The notes beneath the pieces are model-generated. The model was not told where the DNA came from. It saw nothing but the letters and a program-made list of their open reading frames with translations, and ran no database searches. Below, one piece after another: positions 12,096 to 24,399 of a DNA stretch of 64,000 nucleotides. The DNA is taken from assembly GCA_025331445.1 (NCBI GenBank), contig JAIWNE010000001.1:806001-870000 (forward strand). The letters run 5' to 3'. Position 1 is the first letter of the stretch, and the number at the start of each line of letters is the position of its first letter. A program made the position numbers and the translations under genes. Source of the DNA: Blakeslea trispora. Its lineage: Eukaryota; Mucoromycota; Mucoromycetes; Mucorales; Choanephoraceae.

Positions 12096-14456
12096 TTTTG
12101 ATAAAGATAGAAAGTCAATGAATGATTTTGTTGTGGATTTGAAGTTGGAATTTCTTTGCTTTTATATCAAAAAGAACTCCATATCGGCAGAGCCTATCGT
12201 TTCACATTTGCATGAAAAGATGACTTGTATCCTCATGAAAGAAAGGTCAGTGCATTCTTCGATTTTGGCTTTCAATTTTTTTAAAATCATCTTCAATCAG
12301 ATTTTTTTGAAAGTGATAGACATATTGCCACACCATGGCTTTGTAACCCGGATTAATGCACATTAAACATGTTTCACTAATTAGTCTCTTTTTCTTTTAA
12401 TATTATCATTAATTTTGTTCTATTCCGATATTCAGCCAAAATGTGCGAAAAAAAAGGATTTGTTGCTCAAAATAGAATTCATGTGAGAGAGAATTTGTAT
12501 CTATTAAAGCTTAAATATAGATATTATGTTACTACAATATTGCTTTATTTATTTGTTTTTTTTATGTGAATACAAAGATACAGAGATAAAGATTTAATGT
12601 ATAAACAACTTAGATCGAGCTCATTTCACTCTTTAGCAACATATTGATTATTGCATATACTTGTGCAACTAAGTTTGACAGTTACCATTTTAGGTAATTC
12701 AGGCGAACCTAATCTGATAGGCCTTGTAACTCGCATGTTTAGTCTAGAATAAGAGAGATGCTTCGATATCTAGGGTCAAAGAAGGGAAGAGAAAGATTGA
12801 CAGGTATATTCAAATTCAAGAAAAATGGACCACGATTTTCATTTTCTTTTTCGTATAGCTAACACTTAAAAAAAAATAGAATGATAAGCTTGTTCTAGTT
12901 TCCTTTTTCTTTTGATCGTTATTCCTAAAAGTAAAAGCTTGTCTTCGGCTGATACACCAAAAAAAGAAAAACAGCAGTGATTCGAATTAAATTTAATCAA
13001 ATGGTTACTGCTAACAGTGTTTCAGAAAGCACGCGTTGTCCCTTAAATGCAAATGAAACCCTGGTGGGCTTCGGTTGACTTTGAATCTTATTTTCTAGAA
13101 GTAATCTTTTTTCGCCTTTTTTTTTTCTGTTCATCACCGATTTGTTAAGCTTTAATTCAGCAACTCCCTTGTAAAGGTGAAAATGTACCTTTTTAATTGC
13201 TAAGGTTGCAAAAGTAATGACAAACCCGGGAAACAGACTTTTATTTTCTTATTACTCAGATAAATCAAACAAAATTCTGGCCATTGGTAAGATACGTCCA
13301 TCAAATTCAATGGCCCGATAAAAGTCAAAATATTTTCTGTCTCCCCCCTAAAAAAAGAGATAGTATAAACCATCAGTTTGGTGAGCGGATCGGATGATAT
13401 TTATTGTCCTAAACCAAATAATTGGATTTTCAATGCAACATGTGTTTTTTCTACTATGCAATAACAAAGATTTATTGTGAATTCGTTTTCATGCAAGCCG
13501 AGATTACGAATATCTTTGATTATCATTGCCATAACGGGAATGATTTCAGTCTGATAATGAATGGAGGACATGTAGTGTATTATCACCGCGAATCTCTAAC
13601 CTCTCCAGCTTTTTACATGCGTATGCTTTAAAAGAAAAAAACTTCGGAAGCATGACAGAAAACAGAATTATTTGCTTTGCATTCAGCCTTAATCCACTGA
13701 TTATTCAACTTTTCGATATATACATAATGGTCTGATTTTTCTTTTTTCTTGTGCCCTCAAAAATCAGTCTTGATACAGTTTTTAGAGTGGTGTGATACTT
13801 ATATTTATGCAACTGCTTGCTGATAAAATAATGTTTCATACATAAATCCCCCAGCTCTATTCGATATAAGCACACGAAAGCTAAAAATATATGCTGACTT
13901 TCTATACTGGTGTACATTGTTCTTGTCTTCACTTGTTAAGTTTCTCATTGTTATGTATTTGCAAATTGACATTGAAATACGTTTTTCTACTCTATCTTGA
14001 CTTTGGAAATGATTAAATACACGAGGATAACTTTGCTACGAGCCAGTCCATACTATTCAAATGAAGTACATGGCAGCTTGATAGCTAAATACATAACTCT
14101 GGTCCATTAGAACTGTACTTTCTTTTCGGTATGAGCACGTTGAAATTGTAATTTCTTTATGATGTTGCTACTAAAAACTCAAACTGATTGGACTAGGGCA
14201 CTCATATTAAGAGGCAGTCATGTAAGCATGATAATTGAGAGCATCTTGTTTCACTCCGAGAAACAAGAAAAAGAGATAGAAAGTGATTGCTACACCACCA
14301 GAGGTTTTAGATTGCAACACCGACGGATTTTTCAGACTCAAAATAGATTCCTTTTTTGGACGAGAAACATGGAGGAGTTTTATTTTTTATTTTCAGATGA
14401 ATCAAGGTGTTTTATGCAAAATGAATAATAAAATAATTTTTATTGGATTAAATTGT
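12096..14456. other. Intergenic stretch without a supported gene
   Basis: About 2.3 kb of AT-rich DNA. One fragment around 14159-14428 ends in FSDESR, reminiscent of a Tc1 transposase block, but nothing upstream of it supports this. No other coding signal was found. Confidence 0.4.
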
Positions 14457-14717
14457 GCCAGTTAAATCTATTAGCTACTAGGTTCTGGATAGCTGCTACT
14501 AGGCTTCTGAATGGCTACTTCTAGGCTTGATATACCAGGGTGCAGTAGGTTGTCCTTGGAAGCAGTGTAGTAAGGTAATGGCTATTGCAGCCTAAAAACC
14601 TATCTACCTGTATTCCGGGGTCAATCTACTGCACCCTGGTATATCAAGCCTAGAAGTAGCCATTCAGAAGCCTAGTAGCAGCTATCCAGAACCTAGTGGC
14701 TAATAGATTTAGCTGGC
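14457..14717. mobile_element. 261-bp foldback element (MITE-like)
   Basis: Two 92-bp arms (14457-14548 and 14626-14717) are near-perfect inverted copies around a 77-bp centre. Each arm is built of degenerate ~20-bp direct sub-repeats of the type GCTACTAGGCTTCTGAATG. No coding potential. I found no clear target duplication, so its superfamily is open. Confidence 0.8.
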
Positions 14718-15260
14718 CGTATTATAACTAAGAGATTCATAAACTATCAAGTGCTTGGCTTGCCTAAATCGATTATAAAAAGTATAAGCAACAGAGCAAT
14801 ACTTAATGATAGAAACCACTTACATTCAAGTCACTATATATATATAACTTTGTTATTACATCCTAGTAGAATGAAAGATCTAGTTAGAGATATACTTTAT
14901 GCAGTATGCAATAATAGATGACCTACCTCAGCATCTTATCTTCACTTTTTGTTCTAGCGTTAAATATGGTTAGTAAACAATAAAAAGAAAGTAAAGTTGT
15001 TTCATACCTTATATGCTCCTAATAGACTGAGGAGAGCAGGTAGTCTAATAAAGAAGATAAGCAGGTGGTTATTTTTTGACCATTAGGGAAAAAAGAAGCA
15101 TGCAAAAGAAAAATCAAAATTAAAATCTTCAAGTCCTCCCAAGTTGAAAATAAAATTAGGCGTTTCAGTGTGACATTGTTGGTCAACTTAATCAAAAAAA
15201 GAAAAATTGGTTTGATTGTATTCCTTCTTTACTTATTCCTCATTCAATTTTCTCTTCAAA
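14718..15260. other. Upstream region of the 960-codon transposase-like gene
   Basis: No gene. AT-rich, with pyrimidine-rich sequence just before the ATG at 15261. Confidence 0.4.
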
Positions 15261-18143
15261 ATGTCCTCTCAACAAAAAAGACAACGTATCATACCTCAAA
15301 ACCAACCTGGTAGAAGTGTATTTAGCCAATTCGAAACAGAGCCTGAGAATCATTGTGGTTTGTGTGATGGGATATTTGCAACAAAGTACATGCTTGGACA
15401 ACATTTATCTACTGTGCATCGTATGAGCGAAGTATACATCAACAGCTATCTTAGATCTGCTGAGCAAAGAGAACTTAGTGCTGCAGCCAATGAAGAAGAG
15501 CAAGACGAAGATGACTTCGAACTGGATTTCAATGACTCTGAAGTTGAAGAAGAAAATGAAGACACCGACAGACTTTTGGAACAGCTTGTAAACTATCGTA
15601 TTCAAACATTACAAGGTCTTTTCAATCAAAATGTCGGAGGAATTCAAAATGCAGAGTCAGCATTTCCTTTCAAGAATATTGAGGCAATGATATTGCATGT
15701 TTTGGTAGATGGAGATAACGACATGATATCTCAAAGAATGATGATGAAAATTCTTTATGCATTCAAGCTTCTATTGATTGTTTCTGAAGAAGCTTTCAGA
15801 AAGAATGAAAGAGTTGTTTTGCCAACACTCAACAAGCTCATGCATTACCAGAACCAAGTTCGCAACCAGATTCCAGTTTTTCCTAGCAAGTCTGTTATCT
15901 TGAAAAATGATAATAATGCCTCAGTTGAAGGATGTGTAAATCTACCTTCAGATCATTTGAAGTTGATGGCGTCCAACCCAAGAAAATCAGTTAGAATTTT
16001 CTCTGCCCCTGATCGTACTCCCAATCAGTCAGTCTCCCTACAACAAGGCAAGAAATGGAAAGAGAACCCATGCTTCCAACAGCCTATGACTACTGTAGAT
16101 GACTTTGACTACTGGTCTGGTGATATTGCTCTAATTCAAGCAGGCAACAGATCTATTTACTTGCTAATCGAATCGTTTCATACTGAATGCAACAATCTCT
16201 TTGTACAAGACTACCAAGTTATCATTTATCCAAATGATTCAAGAACCTTCATCAAAGAAAATTGCATCAAGATGCGTGCAAGTCAATTGATACAGTTAGT
16301 GCAAGTCGATCGTGCCAATCTGGCAATTGGACTCGACATCTTCAATGGTATGATGCAACTCAGCACATATCATCTGAACCTTTTCACCATCATGCATCCA
16401 CTCAGAAAGCTTGCTGCTAATCAACCTGGAAAGTATTACAAGGTTAGAATAAGCCCTATTATTCTTTTCACCGATGATACTAGTGGAAACAAGAGCAAGC
16501 AGTTCAATGCATATGAAAGCTGGTCAATGCGATGTGCTTCAATGACATTCAAGGAAAGATCGTCACTAGAGAATATGCATTTTATTGGAGCTGTCCAAAA
16601 GAAGGAGGGTATTAGTGGAGTTTCGTTGATTCCTTGTCTTGTAGAAGACCTAGTCAAGCTGGAGAACGGTGTTGTCATGTATTCAGCAGTTGACAATGAA
16701 GATGTGCTTGTTGTGGCTCCCGTTTTGTGGATTGAAGCAGACTCTCCCTGTCACTCTCAACTTTGTGGTCTCTATGGCTTACGTACCAAGTGTCCTTGTA
16801 GAAAGTGCTATGTCGACCTTTCTCGTGGTGCTGAAGCTAGACAAAGAACAAGATCATACTACACTGGAGATCATTGCCAGCGAGTTAGATCTCATTATGT
16901 GACAGCAGCAAGTACTTCCGATCGAAGCAGTGTGATCTTAGATGCTCCTAAAGCTGGAGAAAGCTCAGTAGCAAAAGTTTTGTCATTTAAAGACACTAAC
17001 ACAAGTGCTCTCTTACAACTGAAGTCTTTTGATCCACAACAGGATACTCCAACTGAGATCCTTCATACAGTATTGCTAGGTGTGTCGAAGTACTTGATAA
17101 CAGACCTCGTTAAAATCATTGCTACTAAAGCGCAATTGACCAAAATAACGACGGCTCTTGATCATTACAAGCATTCAAAAGGCTTCTCTAGAAAGCTGAG
17201 TAGAAAGCTTCAGCATGTTGGGTCTTTCTTGGGAAGAGACTTCAAAGTATTGCTTCAAATACTTCCCGTGATTTTAGTCGCAGAGTTTCCTGACGCAACA
17301 GGAAATCTCAAGTACATGATTCCTTGTTTTGTCCAGCTCGGAAAGCTATGCTCCCTTCTTTTTGTAAAGCAAGTACCACAAGGCTTTAACCATTATGTAG
17401 AAGTAGTAGGCCAAGTATCTAGAGAACTGGTTGCCATACTCTATGACTATGATCAAAACTGCACACACATCAAGCATGTCAAGTATCACCTGAAGCCCAA
17501 AACCCATTTCCTTACTCACTTATCGCAAGACATCAAACGCTTTGGCGCAGCTTTGAACTTTGAGACAGAAAAAGGGGAGCAGTTTAACAAGCACATCAGG
17601 GAGCACATTGAACATACAAACAAAGCCGAAGTTCCAAGACAATTGGCTGTTAAGTTTGGCAAGCAAGCAGCTATGAGACATGTTGTAGATGGTGGCTCTT
17701 GGTTGACTCAAGATGGCTTTAGAGTCAAGACTGGCCAAAGAGTTCTAAATTTTGTTGACACACATGCACAAGACTTTTACCAACATTTCTTTGGGGGAAC
17801 TCGAGACTTTGTTGATAACAATGATTATCAAAATGATAATATCAAGGTATGCAACGGATTGTTTGCACTGTTTAAACAGATACAACATCCTTCTTTGCTC
17901 CAAGTTGGCGTTTACGTCGATGGTTTTATGCAAGTCTATCAAGTACAACCGGCTTCTGCCAATGATAGACTAACAAATGTTCTCAGGGCGCTACCTACGA
18001 GAGAACTTATTGACTATAGGCAAGTTCGCCTCGAATGCTTACTTGATATGCATACTCGGTTGGACAACTACCAACTAATCAACTTAAGCAAGTTTGGAAT
18101 TTACTGGTATTTCAAATACTATACCAATTTCCTCTCCAATTAA
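15261..18143 (+). CDS. C2H2-finger protein resembling Plavaka/CACTA-type (TNP2-like) transposases
   Basis: A single-exon, 960-residue protein. I chose ATG 15261 for its CAAAATGTC context; the frame is open upstream only through a non-ATG codon. A C2H2 zinc finger (CGLCDGIFATKYMLGQHLSTVH) sits at about residues 34-56, followed by an acidic segment. The middle has a Cys cluster (CPCRKCYVDL) and then TPTEILHTVLLGVSKYL, the block I associate with TNP2/Plavaka-type transposases. The C-terminal third contains NFETEKGEQFNKHIREH. There are no introns, frameshifts or stops, unlike the other transposases here, so the element is young or the gene is kept by selection. I found no terminal repeats. The family call rests on two motifs and could be wrong. 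Confidence 0.6.
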   Translation: MSSQQKRQRIIPQNQPGRSVFSQFETEPENHCGLCDGIFATKYMLGQHLSTVHRMSEVYINSYLRSAEQRELSAAANEEEQDEDDFELDFNDSEVEEENEDTDRLLEQLVNYRIQTLQGLFNQNVGGIQNAESAFPFKNIEAMILHVLVDGDNDMISQRMMMKILYAFKLLLIVSEEAFRKNERVVLPTLNKLMHYQNQVRNQIPVFPSKSVILKNDNNASVEGCVNLPSDHLKLMASNPRKSVRIFSAPDRTPNQSVSLQQGKKWKENPCFQQPMTTVDDFDYWSGDIALIQAGNRSIYLLIESFHTECNNLFVQDYQVIIYPNDSRTFIKENCIKMRASQLIQLVQVDRANLAIGLDIFNGMMQLSTYHLNLFTIMHPLRKLAANQPGKYYKVRISPIILFTDDTSGNKSKQFNAYESWSMRCASMTFKERSSLENMHFIGAVQKKEGISGVSLIPCLVEDLVKLENGVVMYSAVDNEDVLVVAPVLWIEADSPCHSQLCGLYGLRTKCPCRKCYVDLSRGAEARQRTRSYYTGDHCQRVRSHYVTAASTSDRSSVILDAPKAGESSVAKVLSFKDTNTSALLQLKSFDPQQDTPTEILHTVLLGVSKYLITDLVKIIATKAQLTKITTALDHYKHSKGFSRKLSRKLQHVGSFLGRDFKVLLQILPVILVAEFPDATGNLKYMIPCFVQLGKLCSLLFVKQVPQGFNHYVEVVGQVSRELVAILYDYDQNCTHIKHVKYHLKPKTHFLTHLSQDIKRFGAALNFETEKGEQFNKHIREHIEHTNKAEVPRQLAVKFGKQAAMRHVVDGGSWLTQDGFRVKTGQRVLNFVDTHAQDFYQHFFGGTRDFVDNNDYQNDNIKVCNGLFALFKQIQHPSLLQVGVYVDGFMQVYQVQPASANDRLTNVLRALPTRELIDYRQVRLECLLDMHTRLDNYQLINLSKFGIYWYFKYYTNFLSN

Positions 18144-18195
18144 GCCTTCTTTTAACCTTCCTTTCCTCTTCTATGCCCTCCATTATGTTTATATA

Positions 18196-18339
18196 CCCTC
18201 ACCTATGCCCTCACCTATGCCCTCACTTATGCTTTCACCTATGCCCTCACCTATGCCCTCACCTATGCCCTCACTTATGCCCTCACTTATGCCCTCACTT
18301 ATGCCCTCACCTATGCCCTTAATTATGTTATTACTTATG
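18196..18339 (+). repeat. 12-bp minisatellite, 12 copies
   Basis: Tandem units of CCCTCACCTATG with C/T variation at the eighth base. The last two copies are degenerate. It starts about 50 bp after the transposase-like gene stops. Confidence 0.9.
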
Positions 18340-19939
18340 TTCCTATGCTTTTATCTATAAATCTTTAATTTCTCCAAGTTCAAATAGAATTCCGTTTAAA
18401 TTTTCTCATTTACTGATTGGCTTTATTTTGCTTTTGTTTCAAAACGTGTTAGTAATCCCAAAGTCCCAACGAATAATTCTTTGCTAAATGGTTTTCAACT
18501 ACCGCACAGGGGAACATCAAAGCTTTCAGCCAATGACTAGCTTCCAAAAAGTTGAGTTTCCTTTTTTACAATCTAAAACCTTTGGTGGTGTATGATTTTG
18601 TCAAGCATATTGAGATCGAATTTTTGCTTATTAACTCATTGGCATCTTGAAGTTGCATGACAAAGAGTGTGTTTGCTTTTCCAGCCTTGAATAAGTACTA
18701 TTCAAAGAATAAAAACAGAGTCAGTAAGATGTGGTGATTGTAGCAATTTTATTGCAGTTACTACATGACTATTTCGAAACCTCAAGACACTTCTCTTTAT
18801 TCAACTTATGGCACTGTTCTTCTCCTTTCTTTTCTCTTTCTTCCTCATTTTGTATAAATCCATTTCATTAAATTGCAACTAAGCTAATAACTGTATTTGA
18901 TACACGCAAACGCAGTTTCTTGTATTTATTTGAATTCTGATTCTCTCAGACAAACAATATATTGTATCATTTCCATCTACTCCACATAACTCCTCTATTC
19001 TTACATTTCCCCTTTGATTTCAATATGATGGTGATAAACAACAAAAAGCACGTTTTTTATTTTTGCGAGAGGTGACAAACATCCGCAAGAGAAGAATCAA
19101 TGTGACATGTGCTCTCAGAGCCACGCTTCATTTTTTATATACATTCAATTATCCAATAAAAACCTCTTTCTTCCTTATATCTTTCAAACTAGCAGAGGTC
19201 CTAATTCATTTTTTTCTGTGTATATGAATGAGTGGGAGATCATCTTTTCTACCATGGGTGAATATTTATCACATTATTCGCTCCCGCTTTGGAAACGCTT
19301 TGACAGTTGGTTGTACCTATAACAATCTCAGTTTCCTCCACTTCAGCAGCTCTAGATACTTGCATAAGATCCAAAATGAACTTATACACTAACGTGTCAT
19401 CCTTCATTTCATCACAGTTGATTTTATTCGCAATGTGGTCAACATAAAATTGATCAAATCTCTTTGGATGATAGGACTTGATTGCTTTGAATTGTTCTGT
19501 TTTTAATTGGTTTACGCTCTTTTGTTTATTCTGCTCATTCGAAACATCCAATAGTCACAAACATACAGTTCGTAATAAGCTTGTTTGCATCTATGATACC
19601 AGACATTTGTTCACAACATTGGAAGCCCAAATAAGGTCTTTCTTCCTATACTCTTTACTGACTTTCGTCTCCTTTCTTTCCCACTTTATACAATAAGCGA
19701 CTACTCCAGCAAACTCTTCTTTTTTACCTGATCACGTCTTTTGTACCGTTTTGAAAAATTACATTCTTTGAACAACATTGTTAACATAATTCTCTGCCTT
19801 TTAAGACCCAGTAACTGCCCAGCACAATGGTGTTCTCACTTTGATGAGATTAAATCAATAATTTTTTTTTTTCATTCATCCATAAAAAAAACAAGCTTGT
19901 TTTCTCTTATTTTGTCTTGTAATTGTTGAAAAACACAAT
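18340..19939. other. Intergenic region, one unassigned open frame
   Basis: A minus-strand frame at 19249-19551 (about 100 codons, with VYKFILDLMQVSRAAEVEET) looks protein-like but has no ATG start and no family I recognise. It may be a gene fragment. The rest is AT-rich, ending in the SMC5 promoter. Confidence 0.35.
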
Positions 19940-22900
19940 ATGTCTAAAAGAAGGCCAGCCACTAGTTCAGACGAAGAAGAGGAACTTTCTCTTATATCTT
20001 CGAACAAGCGTACAAGAATCAATGGCAACACACATGAATCTTCACAGTTGAGCGACATGGAAACAGAAGAAGACACGAACGCTTTATTATTTGGAGAAGA
20101 CGGGTACAGCATTTTCAGCTTTTTGTTTATTGAAAAACCAACCAACCGCTTTGACTCTCTTTTCTTTTAGTTATGTAGAGGGCTCTATCGTGAAAATCAC
20201 ACTAAGAAACTTTGTCACTTATGATTATTGTGAGGTCTTTCCGGGTCCTCAAATGAACATGATCATCGGCCCTAATGGTACGGGTAAATCGACCATTGTC
20301 TGTGCGATTGCCTTGGGTTTGGGTGGTTCGCCTTCTCTTTTGGGTAGAGCAAAGAACATCAATGAATTTGTCAGAACAGGTGCAGACGAGGCAGTCATCA
20401 CTATTGAACTGAAAAAAGTCAATACTCGAAACGTTGTTATTCAGCGCTCGTTTAGAAGATCAAATAACGTGACAAACTGGAGAATCAATGGTAAGTTTGT
20501 ATCACTCCTATCTAAATAAGAAGACGCTCATACCCCAGAACACAATAGATAAAGCAAGTTCCCAAAAGGATGTCATGGCTATTATTCATGAATTTAACAT
20601 TCAAGTAGACAACTTATGGTAAGCAACTCAATAGTCTACTTTTTATTAATTCACCTTTGCTAACATGGTCAAAGTCAGTTTTTACCTCAAGATCGTGTTT
20701 CTGAATTTGCTGAAGTAAAGAGCATAACAAGTAATATGAATATCATGTTCTCACCTATTTCGTTAGTTATCTCCCCCACAATTACTTGAACGAACACAGA
20801 CCGCAGCAGGAAGATCTGATTTGCATGATCTTCAGAAGCGCTTGATAGACATGAGAAACAAAGAAAAGTTACTGATCAAAGTAAACAAACTCAACTATAC
20901 CATCCATATCAAATTCACTCACTCTCTCTTTTTTTTATCTTATTAGAATCACGAATCTGACCTGGATGAATTAAAGACACTAAACAACCGTAATGAGCAG
21001 TTGGAAAGAGATGTCACTCGAATGCAGTCCAAGAAGAAGATTGAAGATGAAATTAAATTGCTTGAAGCTCAGATTCCTCTTGTCAGGTATACCGAGTCAA
21101 AGAGAAAGTCAGATCAATATAGAGAACAGTATCAGGCAGAGCGAGAAAAGGTGAAAAAGGCTAAAGAAGAGGATGCGCCTGCTAAGCGTCTTTGTGAGTA
21201 AGTTATTTCTGTCTATGAACGATTCATTCACTTAGTCACATTCATGCCTGCTTTAGTGAAACAGAAAGAGAGAAAATAAATAGCAATCGAATCAGAAATG
21301 AAACCGAGAAGGTTTTCAAAGAGGCATTGACAAATGCTAAAAAAACCATGGCAGTCATTGAAAAAACAGTAAGGAACGCCTTTTTTTTTAGTTTGCCTAC
21401 CAGACGATTGATTGGTTTGATCATAGAGAGAAGATATTGCCCTTAACCGAAAACAAATTATTACGCTAAAGAATAAGCTACCCGAAAGAGAGAAGAAAGT
21501 TGCCGAAACAGTACGAAAGATTGAAGCCTTTGAAAAAGAATTAGAAAATCCACCTTCAGCAGATGTCTCTGAATTTGAAGAAGGCATTGTAAGCAACTCT
21601 TTTTTCTTTTATATAGAAGCTTATTATGTACTGATAAGGCAGTTAGAGACAAATCAATAACGAAGCCAGCAATATCCATTTACAATCATCTGAAATTCAA
21701 CAACAAGTTCGAGAAAAGCAGTCTATCAAGCATGAGCTACAACAAGAACTTGATAATAAACAACGAGAGTAAGTGAATCATCTCTGGACACAAAACAAAG
21801 AAAAAAAAAAGCAAAAGAGGGATGCAGAAAACTCAAGACTCTTTTATAGTAAACAACAATTGGATGATGTGACAAGACAACGCTTAAACAAGTTGAAACG
21901 TGACTACCCTGATACAGTGACTGCCTTCGAATGGCTAAGGAACAACAAACAGAGGTTCTCGGGTAGAATCTATGAACCTCTTATACTTTATTTGAATTTG
22001 AAAGATGACAAGTATGCAGACTTGGTTGAAAATGCACTTGGTGGTCCCAGAAGTAGTGTCTACAGAGTAAGTTTCCCTCCTCCCCCCTTTTTTTGGTTCA
22101 TTACAATGACTTGGCCTTTTTCCTAATATATATATATATATATATATAGGTGTTTATTTGTGAGAAACAAGAAGATTATCGTCTGTTCACTGATTATGCT
22201 GTAGATAAAATGAAGTGGAAAGTAGGCATTGTTTGGCCAGACACAATTCCAGATCAGGTGGTTAAAACACCTATCAGTACAGCAGATCTTCGAGCCAAAT
22301 TTAAGATGGAATATTTTGTCAGTGATCTCATTCAATGCCCCGATTTGATTTTTCGCTTCCTCTGTAGCGAAACAAAAATCAACTTAATACCTGTTGCCTT
22401 ACAGAGTACAAGAGAGCTTGATATTGTCAACAGCAATATATTCCAAAAGTTTGCCATTGGTCAGACTGCCTACAATGTAAAGACAAGTTTGTATGGTAAA
22501 AAGAGCAAGCAGACAGTCACCAATTCGATTCGAAGAGCTTACATCTTGGGCAACTCAGGTAATTTCAAGATAGCCGACTCTTTTTTCTCAAAAAAAAAGT
22601 TGTATTCATGCTATTCTCTCTCTTTATAGTGGATGTGGAAGCTAAAACACGATTGACGGAACAGATGCGAACCATTCAAGGCAATATGCAACAAATAGAT
22701 GTTGAAGTCAAAGAGCTCCATAACGATCATGATCGCATCAAGCAACAGTTGGAAGAATTAAAGCACAAGAAGGAAGATTTGCAGTCTCGGAAGAGAGATG
22801 TCCAGACCAGGGTTCAAAAGTATGAGAAAATCAAGTACAGATTGCAGTCCGCGAGAGCAGAGTTAGATGAACTAAAGAAGAAGCCTGAGGAAGATAAAGC

Positions 22901-24230
22901 CAAGATGGAAGAGCTTGAGTCTTCTATTGAGGAGCTATTAGAGAAAGAGGCAGCAGCATTAGATAGTTATGAACAGATAGTGGAGAAATGTATCGAGACT
23001 TATGAAGAGCGAAACATCACACAGGCTCAATATTCATACTTTGATGCTAAGCATTCAGCTGTTCGAAACTACTACAGAGAACATTCGGCTGCGCTTGAGG
23101 CTGCTGAGCACAACATGCAGGTTGCAAAGCAAAATGCGATGGCTGCTGAAAGCGAGACAAAAAGAGCAATGGAAGAATGTAAGACTGCTGGCCGTGAATT
23201 ACCTGGCGAACTGGACGGTGCATTTAGAGATATCTTGAGAAAATGGAAAGAGGAGAGTGGTTTATCCATCACAATTGAAGAACTCGAATCCAAGATTGAA
23301 GAAGAAAAGGGAAAGGCTGAGGGCATTCGGTATGCTAATCCATACGCTATGAAACATTATGAAGAAAGAAAGCAAAAAGTAAACAAAAGAAAGAGAAAAG
23401 CAAGACAATGTGTTTACTCATAACTCATGTTTTCTTTAAAAAAATGATAAGATTGCAGACTTGGGGGCTAAGATTGAACAAAACAGAAGAAAGCTTGAAA
23501 ATTACCATAGCCAAATAGAATCACTCAAGGTAAAATTAAGGCCAAAAATACAAACACTCTCAATTGACTAATAAATGACATATAGAATCAATGGGCACCT
23601 CCCATTCACGACCTTGTGAATAAAATCAATGTTAAATTCAAGGCCGCCTTTGAGCGTAAGTAAAATTTACTCTTTTTTGCGCGTGTATGGGTGAGACAGA
23701 CTAATCAGATGCATTTCTTTAGGTATCAACTGTCTAGGTGAAATCCGAGTACATGAATCTGATGATTATGATAAATGGGGTATCGACATTTTTGTCAGAT
23801 TCAGAAATACCGAAAAACTTCAACAGCTAACCGGTCAACGTCAGTCGGGTGGCGAAAGATCTGTGACAACCATTCTCTATCTGATGTCCTTACAAGATCT
23901 TGCTAAATCACCTTTCCGTGTAGTCGACGAGATTAACCAAGGTATGGATCCACGAAATGAACGTATGATTCACAGTCAAATTGTTAAGGGTGCTTGTCGA
24001 CCTGGTACTTCTCAGTAAGTCTTAAAGGGATTTGAATCAACGATAATCAAGTTATCTTATGATCTGTTGTTAGGTACTTTTTAATTACACCTAAGCTATT
24101 ACCTGACCTGGAGTATAATGAACGTGTTCGTGTCTTGTGTATTTACAACAGTGATTGGATTCCCGAAAAGATCAAGCCATTGTCTGTTTATTTAAAGCAT
24201 GCTCGTCAGACAGGAAAATCTAGGGCATAA
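19940..24230 (+). CDS. SMC5: Structural maintenance of chromosomes protein 5 (Smc5)
   Basis: Sixteen exons: 19940-20103, 20171-20490, 20549-20618, 20675-20714, 20767-20880, 20947-21197, 21257-21368, 21427-21588, 21647-21768, 21820-22066, 22150-22558, 22630-23378, 23452-23529, 23586-23655, 23723-24014 and 24074-24230. They sum to 1119 codons, close to the usual Smc5 length. An N-terminal Walker A (GPNGTGKST) precedes NLCQFLPQDRVSEFAEL, an Smc5 signature. Two long coiled coils flank a hinge (about 22150-22560). The C-terminal head has the ABC signature QSGGERSVTTILYLMSLQ and Walker B region VVDEINQGMDPRNERM, with the Asn-Gln that is typical of Smc5. In the family Smc5 pairs with Smc6 and Nse proteins in recombinational repair and replication-fork stability. 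The 21819 acceptor is weak but the only one that keeps frame. Confidence 0.95.
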
Positions 24231-24399
24231 AAATACCAATTCTGAACAAGTAAATAACTGATTATAATAACAACAAAAAGTGAGGTTTTTTTTTGTTGTA
24301 TCAATTGATATCCTGAACTTTTTTAAATTTTATGTTCATGATGAAGGGGGAGGGGGGGGGAAGAGGATTCCCTGCTGTCATGATAAAAGAAAAAGTGCG

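Noticed and set aside
11541..12366. Plus-strand open frames opposite the Gly/His-rich secreted protein
   Set aside because: Low-complexity Met/Thr/Ile-rich shadows of the repeat gene on the other strand, with no signal or motif.
14159..14428. Tc1 transposase fragment
   Set aside because: Only FSDESR resembles the family; not enough to annotate.
18196..18339. Possible CRISPR-like array
   Set aside because: Units are contiguous 12-mers with no spacers in a eukaryotic genome; a minisatellite.
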